From CBDCWT01 sp965223305 (GTDB lineage: Bacteria; Planctomycetota; Planctomycetia; Pirellulales; Pirellulaceae), in NCBI GenBank assembly GCA_965223305.1, contig CBDCWT010000084.1, forward strand, positions 248,001-312,000: a stretch of 64,000 nucleotides of DNA, in the 5' to 3' direction. The translations under genes and the position numbers were made by a program. The notes below the pieces were generated by a model. That model was not told where the DNA came from. It worked only from the letters and a program-made list of their open reading frames with translations, and ran no database searches. Numbering within the stretch: position 1 is the first letter of the stretch; each line of letters starts with the position of its first letter. Positions 53,936 to 63,747 of the stretch are shown one piece after another.

Positions 53936-54873
53936 TCAGGGATTGCGCGGCAAGTGGATCGCGACATCTGGCTCCATGCGTTCATCTGCTATGCCACCGT
54001 CGTCGACGCCGTCGGCTCCGACGCTGTAAATGACTACCGTGTCTTCGGCGACGTGATACCGTAGGGCCTCCCCATTGAAAGGATCCGTTGGCTCCGAGGG
54101 CAAGTACTCAGGCACCAGCCATCACGATAATCACTCTCGCGTATTGTCACCTGCAGTTCCTTCAGTTCTTCGTCGCTTATCTGTAGGTAGGGCACGAGAT
54201 CCGTAACCTGATGCAGCGCCATTGCACTGCAGGCGAAGCGTACCGGCTGGGAAACCAATACCGGCTCGCGTTCCAGGGCCCTCGACAACCTGAAACATGC
54301 TTGGAGCGATTTCACCGCGCCAGCGGCGTCCCCATCGCGGGCGCGTACGTGCGCTTCAAGAGAGAGCATTCTCGCTCCAACACGGAGGTTCTGTGCGTGC
54401 GGCAGTTGCATCTCAAGTCCGTTCTCGAACAACGTGTCAAACCGCGCACTTGGGCCCTGGCTGGCTGCCTCGTGCAGCAGTTGCAGCGAGACAGAGTACT
54501 TCTGTAGCAGCGACCGGACTCCGTCCAACTCATCCCAGACTGTTCCGGGAGGAGGAATTGGCTGATCGGTATCAACCAAAGGAAGTCCTTCCGCGTCAGT
54601 CCGGAAATCCGGGGACGCGAGCGGCGCAAGTGCCTTTAGCCAGAGATCTGTCACGTCAGCCTCTGACTGGGGCACAACGTAGTAGCCATGTAGGTCTTCT
54701 GGTGTGATGGGAATCCCACGTTCACTCAGCTCTGCGAGTTGACTGTCTACTTTCGTACCTGCCCTGTACTGCGCGGCAAAATAGATGGCCGCAGAAGCGA
54801 TGGCAACCAGCGACACGCCGCTAACGGTGATTACTAGACAGCTGCAGCTGACCTTTCTCAGCTGATTGGTCAT
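53936..54873 (-). pseudogene. Hypothetical planctomycete protein with a frameshift or deletion near the 3' end
   Basis: ATG 54873 starts a 279-residue frame with a signal-anchor (SGVSLVAIASAAIYFAAQ). It includes LAELSERGIPITPEDLHGYY, typical of a planctomycete family of about 400-500 residues. After YRDGW (near 54130) this frame ends soon with unrelated residues. The next frame continues as VPEYLPSEPTDPFNGEALRY, HVAEDTVVIYSVGADGVDD and VAIHLPRNP, the conserved family end, stopping at 53936. The middle part before VPEYL is also short. A deletion with frameshift is the simplest reading, so the product probably no longer works normally. Confidence 0.8.
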
Positions 54874-55145
54874 TGGTGTGCCTCGAAGGTTTCCACTGGT
54901 GAAATGATACTCATGTCGTCGGTCTAGACCGTTCTTCTTGTGGGTGGGCTCCAGGGTAAAGAACCTCGACGGTCAAGAAAGTGGCTCCGCGATACGAGGC
55001 AATTCACGTCACCGTCGACGACGCTGCCATCGACGCCGGTGATGCGGGCAGGCCAGTTCGGTGGCGCGCTGATATCTACGACGGACCCGACGAATGCCAA
55101 CAAATCAAAGCCACCTAGTATAAGTCTGTTCTGCTCTGCGCTGGA

Positions 55146-55319
55146 CTAAAAGAAGTTCTGCAAGAGCACGGCCACGATCGTGGTAATCATTAGCGTGATT
55201 TGAAGTACAGCACCTAAGACAGAGATCGAGGAATTCCTCCGATAACACAGCCAGTACACATCCAACAGCACTACAAACGCACATGCCGCGATGACCGCAA
55301 TCTGGACACTCACTCGCAT
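55146..55319 (-). CDS. Small membrane protein downstream of the RHS tip
   Basis: ATG 55319 gives 57 residues with two hydrophobic helices, IAVIAACAFVVLLDVYWLCY and VLGAVLQITLMITTIVAVLL, joined by a basic RRNSS turn. It lies 19 bases after the RHS gene in the same direction. That position suits an immunity protein for the RHS C-terminal domain or an unrelated short gene. No family is recognised. The role as immunity is a guess from order and size. Confidence 0.5.
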   Translation of the reverse strand: MRVSVQIAVIAACAFVVLLDVYWLCYRRNSSISVLGAVLQITLMITTIVAVLLQNFF

Positions 55320-55338
55320 TCCCAATAGCCTCGATTCA

Positions 55339-56247
55339 TCAGCACTCGAACTTCCAGCGTAGATCGGGAGTCGGTGACAGAGCATTGTCAACGCATTCGT
55401 CCATACACGCTACATGGCATTCGGGAGACCAGTTGTCAAGATTGAGACAATAGGCTTTGCACTTTCGAATAAAGAAATCTTCCCACGACTCAACCGGAAT
55501 ATCGGGTTCTTGCGCACACGGCAGGGATGGCACCACGCAACGACTTGGGTCGGAGAGACAGGCCTTGGTTTCGGAGATTATGCACAATGCTTGAGCCGCG
55601 CTGATTGAGGAGTTGACGGTTTTGAGACACAATACCAGGCAAGCAACAGATTGGGGTGGACCGATTGCCAGGCAGCCAAGACAGCTCGCAGATGCGGCAG
55701 CACGTCCGGGAAGCATCGACGAGCCGCACTTTGCGAATGATTCAACAAAACAGCAGGCTAGTCGATACGTATGCGAACCCTCCTCTTTGAGACCAGTGGG
55801 GTCGACATTGTTGACCGGCTCCGCGCCGGCGTACGAATACAAGTTGATGCGGTTCGTCAATCCGAGAGGATCCTGGGACAGCCACCTTGCAATCGTCGGC
55901 CAATACTGCCTGGCCCGGATATACAAATCGCCAGTGTCCGAATCCGTATGATATCCCAACGCCCCTTTAAACCCAAACGGATTTGCGCTACTGCCTGTGC
56001 TCGCAACGCCTTCGCCGAACGCCGAATAGATGTCGGTGTCGGTGATGTTCTCATGTGTGTCAGTCAATGCTCGTGTCGAACGCTGCCCATCTAAATGATG
56101 GTAGCGCGACACTCCGCCCCGTCGCTGCGATACTAGCTCACCGAACTCGGTTGGTTCGTTGGTGTAGACGGCGGTAGTCGACGGTCCGTCATTCTCCGAC
56201 AGATAGTTGTCGTTTAGCACATCCCATACATATCGAGTCGTGGCCAT
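55339..56247 (-). CDS. RHS-repeat tip protein with Cys-rich C-terminal domain
   Basis: AAAAGGGA precedes ATG 56247. Residues 1-140 are the end of an RHS core: TTRYVWDVLNDNYL, VYTNEPTEFGELVSQRR, NPFGFKGALGYHTDSDTGDL and the tip signature RARQYWPTIARWLSQDPLGL, then YSYAGAEPVNNVDPTGL. The following 125 residues are unrelated to the core, contain 17 cysteines and end FEC. In polymorphic toxins this place is occupied by the toxic domain, released by cleavage at the PxxxVDPxG-type site. Here the large shell-forming part is missing, so this is an orphan tip with its own translation start. Whether it is expressed or a relic is open. Confidence 0.78.
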   Translation of the reverse strand: MATTRYVWDVLNDNYLSENDGPSTTAVYTNEPTEFGELVSQRRGGVSRYHHLDGQRSTRALTDTHENITDTDIYSAFGEGVASTGSSANPFGFKGALGYHTDSDTGDLYIRARQYWPTIARWLSQDPLGLTNRINLYSYAGAEPVNNVDPTGLKEEGSHTYRLACCFVESFAKCGSSMLPGRAAASASCLGCLAIGPPQSVACLVLCLKTVNSSISAAQALCIISETKACLSDPSRCVVPSLPCAQEPDIPVESWEDFFIRKCKAYCLNLDNWSPECHVACMDECVDNALSPTPDLRWKFEC

Positions 56248-56792
56248 TCTATTCCCTTTTCGAGCTGCGGACGGTTGACACGGCCCGCGACCATGTCTCC
56301 GATCCAATCGTAGGAAGTGTCCAGTTCGCCGAAAAGTCACCTACTTAGGCGCTACCGACTGGAGAGACGGGAGGCGTGGCCTGGGTGAGGACTCGACGTC
56401 ACCCGTATAGATACATGGCGGCCGCCCTGCGACTGCCACGAAGTCGTCCGCCCACTTATCACTGCCCACAACGTTCACAAGCGGATAAGTTCCCTCACAG
56501 CGTCGCGGATCTGTCAACTAGGCAAAATGATCTTCTATCGCAGCACATTCCGTCGATGGCACAACACACCTCCTTGCAACCGGCGATTCGATGAAGCGAC
56601 TTGCTTTCAGACCGTCGAATCGCGTCTGCCGTGTTATGCCAAATTACCCAAAATGACCAATCGCCCTGTGTATGAACGTTGTCCAAACCTCTGACTCTGG
56701 GTGGCAGAGGACGCTGCGGCTAATGAGCAGAAACCATCGTCGCAAGAGACGTCAGTCACCCTTTGTCAGTGTTTGGCTTTGGATGACGAAGG
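56248..56792. other. Intergenic stretch, no gene seen
   Basis: About 545 bases upstream of the RHS tip hold no coding frame with a recognisable family on either strand. No remnants of the RHS core were recognised. It lies between the RHS gene and the tRNA gene, a common place for genomic-island borders, but no attachment repeat was found. Confidence 0.45.
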
Positions 56793-56866
56793 TAGCGGAG
56801 GAGGGACTCGAACCCCCGACACGCGGATTATGATTCCGCTGCTCTAACCAACTGAGCTACTCCGCC
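56793..56866 (-). tRNA. tRNA-Met (anticodon CAT), elongator type
   Basis: The minus strand folds as a cloverleaf of 74 bases. The acceptor arm is GGCGGAG/CTCCGCT, the D arm holds AGCTCAGTTGGTTAGAGC, the anticodon stem GCGGA/TCCGC encloses ATCATAA, and the T arm is GGGGG-TTCGAGT-CCCTC. The discriminator base is A, and the full CCA is not encoded (it continues CCT). The anticodon CAT also occurs in tRNA-Ile(CAT), but body sequence and TTAGAGC fit elongator Met. Confidence 0.95.
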
Positions 56867-57542
56867 ACGCGGTCGCGGCACAGGTTGCAGTTCCTACCGC
56901 GGTGCCCACAACGCCGGCGGAACAAGTCCCCGGCAGCAACGCGGAAGGGGCCACCAAATTGCCCATTCTACAAAACACTCTGCACATCGGAAGCACACCA
57001 GGTGGAAAGCGCACGCATCGCTCATTTTGTGCCCAGATTCCTCTCGTTGACCCCGCATAATGACCGCTTGAAATGGCCCGGCGTGGGAAGAATGATCTGT
57101 CGATTCGCTCGGCGTTGACCTCGATCCCGTGGCACTCGCCGTTCGGATAAGACCGTGGCGTAATCGTAGCGCCGCAGCGCGACACTTTGGTTAAGAAGAA
57201 CGGCCATCCGCAGAGCTGAACACCAATGCTCTATTGCCGATTGCCGGCCACCGGCGGACCGCTCAGTGCTGTTGGCCATGCACGACAGGTGCCCGCTCTT
57301 TCGCACCGGAGTCATCGGCCCGATATGAGTCGTGCTCGGAACCATGTCCCCACCGGATTAGAAAGGCCAGCTCCCGTCACCTGGTCGAGCTCAACGCGCA
57401 CTGACCATCGGGTGGAAGGGTGGTGCGCTGGACGTGTGCAGCGCAGCTGTGGCCGGAAAACACCCTGGCGGGACGGGCAGGTCATTCCGCAGCAGCGGCG
57501 CGAATGTGACCGCGCTCCCGTGGTCTGCTATGATGGTCGGGC
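56867..57542. other. Intergenic stretch, no gene seen
   Basis: These 676 bases between tRNA-Met and the RND pump hold only short frames without ribosome binding sites or family resemblance. The tRNA and RND promoters must lie here. No repeats of the dispersed families were noticed. Confidence 0.5.
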
Positions 57543-60500
57543 ATGCAACTGATCGAGGCATTTGTTCGCAACCCAGTCAAGGTCTCTGTAGGCGTTCTGC
57601 TAGTCGTCCTGTTCGGCGTCATCGCCTTGGTACGGATGCCGGTCGAATTGACGCCGCAGGTTGAACGCCCCCGGATGACCATTCGGGCACGGTGGAACGG
57701 GGCCGCCCCGGAAGACATCGAACGCGAAATCATTTTCAAGTTGGAGGACCTGCTTAACGACTTACCGGGCATGACCGAAGTGACTTCTGAGTGCCGCGAG
57801 TCTCAGGGTTACATTCGGATGGAGTTCTCTGTGGGAACCGATATGTCCGACGTCCTCGTTCATATCTCGAGTCGGCTGCAGCAGATCCGTGACTATCCCG
57901 AGGACGCAGACGAGCCCACCATTTCCACCTCGGACACTTCCTCAACTCCCGTGGCGCGGTTCAACCTGGTGGCCCGTCCGCCCGATCCGAAGCAAGTCGC
58001 AGAGTTTCAACGCAAGTTCCCCAAACTAGCGGAACCGTTAGAACGAGTGCGGGGCGCACACAACCCAATCCTGGCCAGGGAGTGGCTCGAAGCACTGGTC
58101 GCGGAACATCCTCAACTGGGACCGCTGTTGCCTCCTGACGTTGAGGTCAACAAGCTGATGCTGTTTGCCCAACAGGCGGTGGCTGACCAGTTTACGCGCG
58201 TTCCAGGGGTTTCTTACGTCTGGGTCTGGGGAGGTCAGAAACCCGAGATGCAGGTCGTTGTCGACCCATATGAACTGGCAGGTCGACGACTAACGATCCC
58301 CGATGTCCGCCAGGCTTTGCGGGCCGGGAATAAGGACACCCCCGGTGGTGACTTGCAGGAAGGGGATGACCACTACGCCGTTCGCACCATGGGCCGGTAC
58401 GCCTCGCCGGAACAGGTGGCTAACGAGATCCTGACCGTACATGAAGGTGCTCCGGTCTACGTGCGAGACGTGGCGGAGGTTCGGTTGGGGCATAAGGTGG
58501 GGAGGCAAGAGGCCTGGCAGTTCGAGTCGCGTTCCCTGTCGATCGGCGTTACCAAGACGCCTGGGGCGAACATTTTCGACGTGGTCGAGGGCGTCAAGAA
58601 AGTCCGCGATGAGCTGAACGAGGGGATCCTCAAACAGACAGGCGTCTACCTGTATCAGAGCGCCGACTCGACGATCTACGTCGAGTCCTCACTATCGCTC
58701 GTCAAGAAGAACATCGTGCTGGGCGGTGTGCTGACGTTTGTTGTCCTCTTGATGTTCCTGCGAAATGCGCGGACCACGTTAGTTGTCGCGTTGGCAATTC
58801 CCGTTAGCATCATCGGGACCTTTCTGATGCTGGGACTGTTGGGCAGAACGCTGAACGTGATCAGCCTGGCCGGCATGGCCTTCGCCGTGGGGATGTTGGT
58901 TGATAACGCTGTGGTCGTCTTGGAGAATATCTTCCGCCATCATCAACAGGGCGAGACACCAGTCACGGCAGCCCTGCGGGGAACCAAAGAGGTCTGGGGA
59001 GCCACGGTTGCTTCGACGCTGACCACACTGGCGGTCTTTGTACCCATCTTGTTTGTCCGCGAGGAAGCAGGCCAGCTATTCCGAGATATCGCCTTGGCCA
59101 TCAGCTGCGGTGTGGGACTTTCGTTGATCGTCTCCGTCACCGTGATCCCAACTGCCGCCTGCCGGCTGCTCCGCAACCAGGCCGAACCGCAGCCGGCAAA
59201 CGGCCGCGGCGCAGGTTGGTTGGTGCCAATCGACGCTGCTTGTGAAAAGCTGGTCGACGGTTTGGTAGTGCTGAACACGTGGTTGTTGCGAAGCGCTCCG
59301 CGGCGGCTCGTGCTGGTGACGATCTTCTTTTGCGGCTCGCTGCTGCTCATCTATTTGATGCTTCCACCCATTGAGTATCTTCCCAAGGGGAATCAAAACC
59401 GGATTTCCGGGAACTTGTATCCGCCGCCAGGATACAGCCTCGAGAAGATGGTGCGGCTGGCCAGGCAGTTCCACGATAGGCTGCGACCGTTCGCAGAGGT
59501 CGATCCGAATTCTCCCGAAGCGGATAAGCTCGCCTACCCGGTAGTATCCGATCTGTATTACGGCACCTACACCGGATACATCTGGTTGGGGGCGCGCACG
59601 GCGGATCCGGCGCGGACAGCGGAGCTGGTGCCCTTGATGAGGGAGATCGCGAACGAGATCGCGGCGGAGAATCCAGGTGTCGAGTCGTCGATCAACCAGT
59701 CGGGGCTCTTCCAAAGCGGCTATAACCGGGCCAGCCGCTCTATTGATATCGATGTCCGGGGTCCCGAACTGGAGCAGCTGGTCGCATTTGGTGAAGATAT
59801 TCGCGATCGCGTCCGAGAGCTGATCCCAGGTGCCGCGGTGAACGCGCGGCCGAGTCTGAACTTGAACGCGCCGAAACTGCATGTGGTTCCGCGCAAGTAC
59901 CTTGCCGCCGAGATGGGCGTGACGGCGTCCGACTTGGGATATTCGGTGAGTGCTCTCGTTGACGGCGCGTACGCTACGAGTTACTTCCATCATGGCGAGG
60001 AAATAGACCTGACGATCGTGGCGGGTGACGACGTTTCGATTAAAGAAGATGACCTGCCGATTGCCATCCCTAGCGGTCAGGTTGTTCCGCTTTCTGCTTT
60101 GGCTGACGTTTCGATCGGCGTCGGTGTTCCACAGATCGCCCACGTCGAACGGGCGCGTGCCGTCACGATTTCAGTGGTCCCGCCCGACGAAGTGGCCTTG
60201 GGCGCGGCGATCGACACGATCGAAAGAGAAGTCGTCAAACCGCTGGAGGAGAGCGGCAAGCTGCAAGGACTCTATCAAATCACGATGTCCGGTACAGCCG
60301 ACAAGCTCCGGGCTACTTGGGAAGCACTTCGTTTTAATCTCGTCATCGTGCTGTTGATCACGTACCTATTGATGGCTGCATTGTTCGAGTCGTGGCTCTA
60401 CCCGCTGGTGATCATGGCCAGCGTTCCGCTGGCGGCCGTGGGCGGATTAGCCGGTCTGAAACTGATGAACGTATTTGTCCTGCAGCAGCTCGATGTCCTG

Positions 60501-60890
60501 ACGATGTTGGGATTCATCATTCTTGTGGGAACCGTTGTTAACAACGCCATCCTGATCGTCCATCAGTCGCTAAACCATATCCACGATGAAGGACTCGTGC
60601 CGGTCGAAGCCATCATTTCCAGCGTCCGCAACCGTGTCCGGCCCATTTTCATGACGACCTTTACTACGACATTCGGTCTTCTGCCATTGGTGCTCTTCCC
60701 CGGCGCGGGCAGCGAGCTCTACCGGGGTGTTGGCAGTGTCGTGCTGGGTGGATTGCTCGTGTCGACGCTCTTCACGTTGTTTTTGGTACCCAGCTTGTTC
60801 AGCTTGACCTTGGAGGCCAAGGCGGGATTGGCCGATCTTTTGCGTCCGTCGCCCGCTACGGATCGTACTGAGGTTCCCACGAACGTTTGA
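57543..60890 (+). CDS. RND efflux transporter permease
   Basis: The 1115-residue inner-membrane protein has the usual two-fold RND layout. TM1 is VSVGVLLVVLFGVIALVRMP, followed by a large periplasmic loop with WNGAAPEDIEREI. TM2-6 carry NIVLGGVLTFVVLLMFLRNA, GLLGRTLNVISLAGMAFAVG and MLVDNAVVVLENIFRHHQQG with the proton-relay Asp. The second half repeats the pattern, including VLTMLGFIILVGTVVNNAIL and FMTTFTTTFGLLPLVLFPG. The extra 40-60 residues after VARFNLVARPPDP are an insertion in the first loop. Drug or lipid export is likely, but neither the membrane-fusion subunit nor the outer-membrane channel lies nearby, so partners must be encoded elsewhere. Confidence 0.94.
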   Translation: MQLIEAFVRNPVKVSVGVLLVVLFGVIALVRMPVELTPQVERPRMTIRARWNGAAPEDIEREIIFKLEDLLNDLPGMTEVTSECRESQGYIRMEFSVGTDMSDVLVHISSRLQQIRDYPEDADEPTISTSDTSSTPVARFNLVARPPDPKQVAEFQRKFPKLAEPLERVRGAHNPILAREWLEALVAEHPQLGPLLPPDVEVNKLMLFAQQAVADQFTRVPGVSYVWVWGGQKPEMQVVVDPYELAGRRLTIPDVRQALRAGNKDTPGGDLQEGDDHYAVRTMGRYASPEQVANEILTVHEGAPVYVRDVAEVRLGHKVGRQEAWQFESRSLSIGVTKTPGANIFDVVEGVKKVRDELNEGILKQTGVYLYQSADSTIYVESSLSLVKKNIVLGGVLTFVVLLMFLRNARTTLVVALAIPVSIIGTFLMLGLLGRTLNVISLAGMAFAVGMLVDNAVVVLENIFRHHQQGETPVTAALRGTKEVWGATVASTLTTLAVFVPILFVREEAGQLFRDIALAISCGVGLSLIVSVTVIPTAACRLLRNQAEPQPANGRGAGWLVPIDAACEKLVDGLVVLNTWLLRSAPRRLVLVTIFFCGSLLLIYLMLPPIEYLPKGNQNRISGNLYPPPGYSLEKMVRLARQFHDRLRPFAEVDPNSPEADKLAYPVVSDLYYGTYTGYIWLGARTADPARTAELVPLMREIANEIAAENPGVESSINQSGLFQSGYNRASRSIDIDVRGPELEQLVAFGEDIRDRVRELIPGAAVNARPSLNLNAPKLHVVPRKYLAAEMGVTASDLGYSVSALVDGAYATSYFHHGEEIDLTIVAGDDVSIKEDDLPIAIPSGQVVPLSALADVSIGVGVPQIAHVERARAVTISVVPPDEVALGAAIDTIEREVVKPLEESGKLQGLYQITMSGTADKLRATWEALRFNLVIVLLITYLLMAALFESWLYPLVIMASVPLAAVGGLAGLKLMNVFVLQQLDVLTMLGFIILVGTVVNNAILIVHQSLNHIHDEGLVPVEAIISSVRNRVRPIFMTTFTTTFGLLPLVLFPGAGSELYRGVGSVVLGGLLVSTLFTLFLVPSLFSLTLEAKAGLADLLRPSPATDRTEVPTNV

Positions 60891-61059
60891 CGAGCTGGCG
60901 CAGTAGAGCCCACTTGGCGGACAAGCCTCCAGACGTAGCCACGAGACTCAGCCTTCGAGACTGTCGACACACGCACAGCCCGGTGCAAGTCCGCCCTGGC
61001 AGCTGGCCCGGCAACAGACGTCCCGCCGCCACATAACTTCTCTTTGGATCTTTCAAGTC

Positions 61060-61686
61060 GTGCTCGTCGATGTCGAACTTCCGCCGGATGCCGCCAAGCT
61101 GCCGAGGGAGGTGCGCTGCCTGCTGGCCGAAGCCGATCAGCGAATCGATGCCCATCTTCGAATGCGGCCGGCCAGTGCACACGGTTTTGTGGCCAGCGAC
61201 TTTGTCGCCGTTTACCACGCGCTGCGTCAAATCACGACCGCTCACCTCGCGCCGGGAAGTCTGTTCTGTGAATGGGGCAGCGGCTTTGGTGTCGTTACGC
61301 TGCTGGCCGCGCTGCTGGACTTCGATGCCTGCGGAATCGAAATCGACTACGAGCTCGTGCAAGCCGCAGAGGCGCTGGCAAGCGACTTGGACATCACCGC
61401 CCAGTTTGCGTACGGCAGCTTCATTCCTCCTGGAGGAGAGGCCTTGGCTGAGCAGCAGTACGCTGCCGAGCACGCCGACTTCCACTGGCTAGAAACCGAC
61501 GCCGACGACGCCTACGAACAACTCGAGATCGATCCCGATGACATCGATCTAGTGTTCGTCTATCCCTGGCCTAACGAGCACCAGACGGTGATGGCGCTGT
61601 TCGAGGAATTCGCCGCCAATGAAGCCCTACTGTTGATGTATGGCCACACCGATTCGATGCGACTGGTGAGAAAGACCAGGACCTAG
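61060..61686 (+). CDS. SAM-dependent methyltransferase-like protein
   Basis: GTG 61060 opens 208 residues. Motif I is LFCEWGSGFGVVTLLAALL (residues 69-87), followed by DACGIEIDYELVQAA with the acidic residue that binds the ribose of SAM. DLVFVYPWPNEHQTVMALFE occupies motif IV. The fold is a DOT1/PrmA-like Rossmann methyltransferase, compact and without a target-recognition domain that can be recognised. The upstream ribosome binding site is weak, so the start is tentative. It may be co-transcribed with the RND gene 170 bases before it, but the connection is not obvious. Confidence 0.75.
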   Translation: MLVDVELPPDAAKLPREVRCLLAEADQRIDAHLRMRPASAHGFVASDFVAVYHALRQITTAHLAPGSLFCEWGSGFGVVTLLAALLDFDACGIEIDYELVQAAEALASDLDITAQFAYGSFIPPGGEALAEQQYAAEHADFHWLETDADDAYEQLEIDPDDIDLVFVYPWPNEHQTVMALFEEFAANEALLLMYGHTDSMRLVRKTRT

Positions 61687-61740
61687 GTAGAGTTGAGTGG
61701 GACGACATAGCTGTTCTAAAGCTGTGCATTTCTCAACCGG

Positions 61741-61808
61741 AACCCGAAGCGTTAGCGAGGGAATAACTTGCGTCGATGCACTAACACCCCTCGCTGACGC
61801 TTCGGGTT
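61741..61808. repeat. Inverted repeat pair, AACCCGAAGCGTTAGCGAGG type
   Basis: The arms 61741-61761 and 61788-61808 are complementary at 20 of 21 positions, with a 26-base loop. Each arm contains the CGCTAACGC or CGCTGACGC core seen in the TAAC-loop hairpin family. The structure is placed between two same-strand genes and could act as a terminator or mark a mobile repeat. Confidence 0.88.
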
Positions 61809-61935
61809 ACGAAAATGCGACAAGTTAAAACACAGAGGCACAGAGGACACGGAGCTTGAGAACCAGCAGTCCTATCGAAGGTTCCGTTTGCTAGGATAAA
61901 TAGAAGATCTGGGTCTTGAACTGAGAGTGCTGACA

Positions 61936-63657
61936 ATGCTGCCTGCTGTCGATCGAAGTCTGGATGCCAGGGAAGTGGGTGTGCCACGGAGGCTCTCCGT
62001 AGCTGCACTCTTCGTCCTGCTGACCTTCTACGGCGTGCTTTTTCGCTTTCTGGTGATGATTGGCACCAGCTCGAATTGGACGGCGATCACCTGTTTGTTC
62101 TTTGCGGCTGTGACTGTGGGGCAGATGGTGTTATTTCGTGGGAATCGACCACGGGCCGCCTCCATTGTGACTGGCGCGATTATCTGTCCGGCAATACTAG
62201 TGGCAGCCATCATCGATGAATCCCTGACTCAGTTCACCGGATGGAGACCCTTGGCGAGTGGACTCGATACGCCGGCGGCTCTCGCTTCCGCGCTGGCTAT
62301 GTTGAGCATGATCGGCATGTTATTCGGCTATTTGCTGGGCGGGACACTCGCAGGCGTATTTCTTGTCATCGCAAAGATGTATCCGCGGTCCGTGGTCGCG
62401 CAGAGCGAGCCCCACTCTGCCGTCGTGGGAGGAGGTGATGGTCGGACGCCGGCGTTTGTCGAAGTCGTGGGCAGATGGATCAACCCCTTTCAGCCCCGTG
62501 CGCCTCTCCGCGGCGCGCTCGCAGCTCTTCTGCTTCCCATCATTTTCGGCTGCTGCGTCTTTCCGTTTGTGCCGTGGGTCTTGGCGTGGCAGATGATTCT
62601 ATTTGCCGCTGGACTGGGCACGTTGCTGGCGTTTTGGACAGGGAATCTTCAGCTATCGTTCCTTTGGCCGCTGGCGCTGTGTTCTGTCGGCGGTCTGATG
62701 GCGGCGTGGCCAGCCGCGACGCTTCTGGAAGTCTCCCGATCTAAAGGCATCACCGGGGAGCACTTGGTCGCTCTGCGTTTCGGTTCATACACCCTTGGCG
62801 TCGTTGCCGGCCTTAGCTTGAGCGCCGCTGCCGGATGGATTCAGTGGTTGGTTTTCCGCAGCGCTCGCGAACGTCGTTTTGGCCTCGTGCCACTCTTCGG
62901 TGTCGTCGTGTTTCTTGTGAGCATTGGCGGGCTGGCAGCACATCGGTTGGGCGCTTGGGCTCAATCCCCGCGACAACAGCTACTCGGCAAGGTCCAGGCG
63001 GACGGTGGGACGTTGGGGTGGAATTCTCTGCTGGGGGGGACGCTGAGTTGGGCATCGCTTTCAAGAAAGTCTGATGATGAAGACTTCGTCCAGCTGCGGC
63101 CGCTGCTCGTCAATGGCAGTGCGGTGAGCCTAACTGGCCGGCAGTTCACGGACAAATCGGCGTCCGCATTAAATGGCCTTCATCTTGCGAGCCTGAGTCT
63201 CATTGACACGTCCGTCACCGACGATGCATTTGCGGATGTGCACCGTATGTCAGCGATATCGGTTACTCTCAACATGACTGATTTCGGTGACCGCGGCCTG
63301 GCAAAGTTAACCGCACTGCCCGCGATGCCGACCACACTCCAGAGCCTCACGCTTAACCGTACACAGGTTACCGATAACGGATTGACGCACCTTGCAGGGT
63401 GTCGGATGTTGTTGTGGTTGAGCTTGGCCGAGTGCGCGATCACAGACGATGGACTCAAGAATTTGGCTGCAGCGGCACCGCCGCTGCAGCAGCTGATCCT
63501 AGTTGAGACTGACGTTACTGATGCGGGCCTAGCTCATCTAACGCAAATGACGACCCTCACTCTGTTGCGTGTCGGCGGCACCAAGGTCACCCGCGCAGGT
63601 GTCCAAGCGTTGCAAGTAAAGTTGCCGAACTGCGCGATTATCTGGGATGACGGGTAA
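61936..63657 (+). CDS. Membrane protein with C-terminal leucine-rich repeats
   Basis: ATG 61936 (GTG 61927 is an alternative) gives 573 residues. The first 320 contain eight to nine hydrophobic helices, for example LSVAALFVLLTFYGVLFRFL, VTGAIICPAILVAAIID and LGVVAGLSLSAAAGWIQWLV. From about residue 385 leucine-rich repeats follow, with LNGLHLASLSLIDTSVTDDA, LQSLTLNRTQVTDNGLTHLA, LWLSLAECAITDDGLKNLA and LTLLRVGGTKVTRAGVQAL, the same TDxGL pattern as in the 4026-6383 protein. The repeats are probably on one side of the membrane as a binding surface. The function is unknown. Confidence 0.83.
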   Translation: MLPAVDRSLDAREVGVPRRLSVAALFVLLTFYGVLFRFLVMIGTSSNWTAITCLFFAAVTVGQMVLFRGNRPRAASIVTGAIICPAILVAAIIDESLTQFTGWRPLASGLDTPAALASALAMLSMIGMLFGYLLGGTLAGVFLVIAKMYPRSVVAQSEPHSAVVGGGDGRTPAFVEVVGRWINPFQPRAPLRGALAALLLPIIFGCCVFPFVPWVLAWQMILFAAGLGTLLAFWTGNLQLSFLWPLALCSVGGLMAAWPAATLLEVSRSKGITGEHLVALRFGSYTLGVVAGLSLSAAAGWIQWLVFRSARERRFGLVPLFGVVVFLVSIGGLAAHRLGAWAQSPRQQLLGKVQADGGTLGWNSLLGGTLSWASLSRKSDDEDFVQLRPLLVNGSAVSLTGRQFTDKSASALNGLHLASLSLIDTSVTDDAFADVHRMSAISVTLNMTDFGDRGLAKLTALPAMPTTLQSLTLNRTQVTDNGLTHLAGCRMLLWLSLAECAITDDGLKNLAAAAPPLQQLILVETDVTDAGLAHLTQMTTLTLLRVGGTKVTRAGVQALQVKLPNCAIIWDDG

Positions 63658-63747
63658 CGCGATCAAAGACCGCGGACTCGACCCGGGTAGGCTCAACGCG
63701 CGCCAGTCGCGCTGATGTTGCTGACGCACGCGAGCGGGGTTGGTGCA

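Noticed and set aside
56793..56866. Genomic-island attachment site at the tRNA-Met 3' end
   Set aside because: No direct repeat of the tRNA end was found in the window and no integrase gene lies beside it.
59076..60143. 355-residue frame opposite the RND gene
   Set aside because: A shadow of the RND permease; no start signal or family motif.
61741..61808. Rho-independent terminator
   Set aside because: The inverted arms have a 26-base loop and are not followed by a T run; the arms match the dispersed repeat family better.
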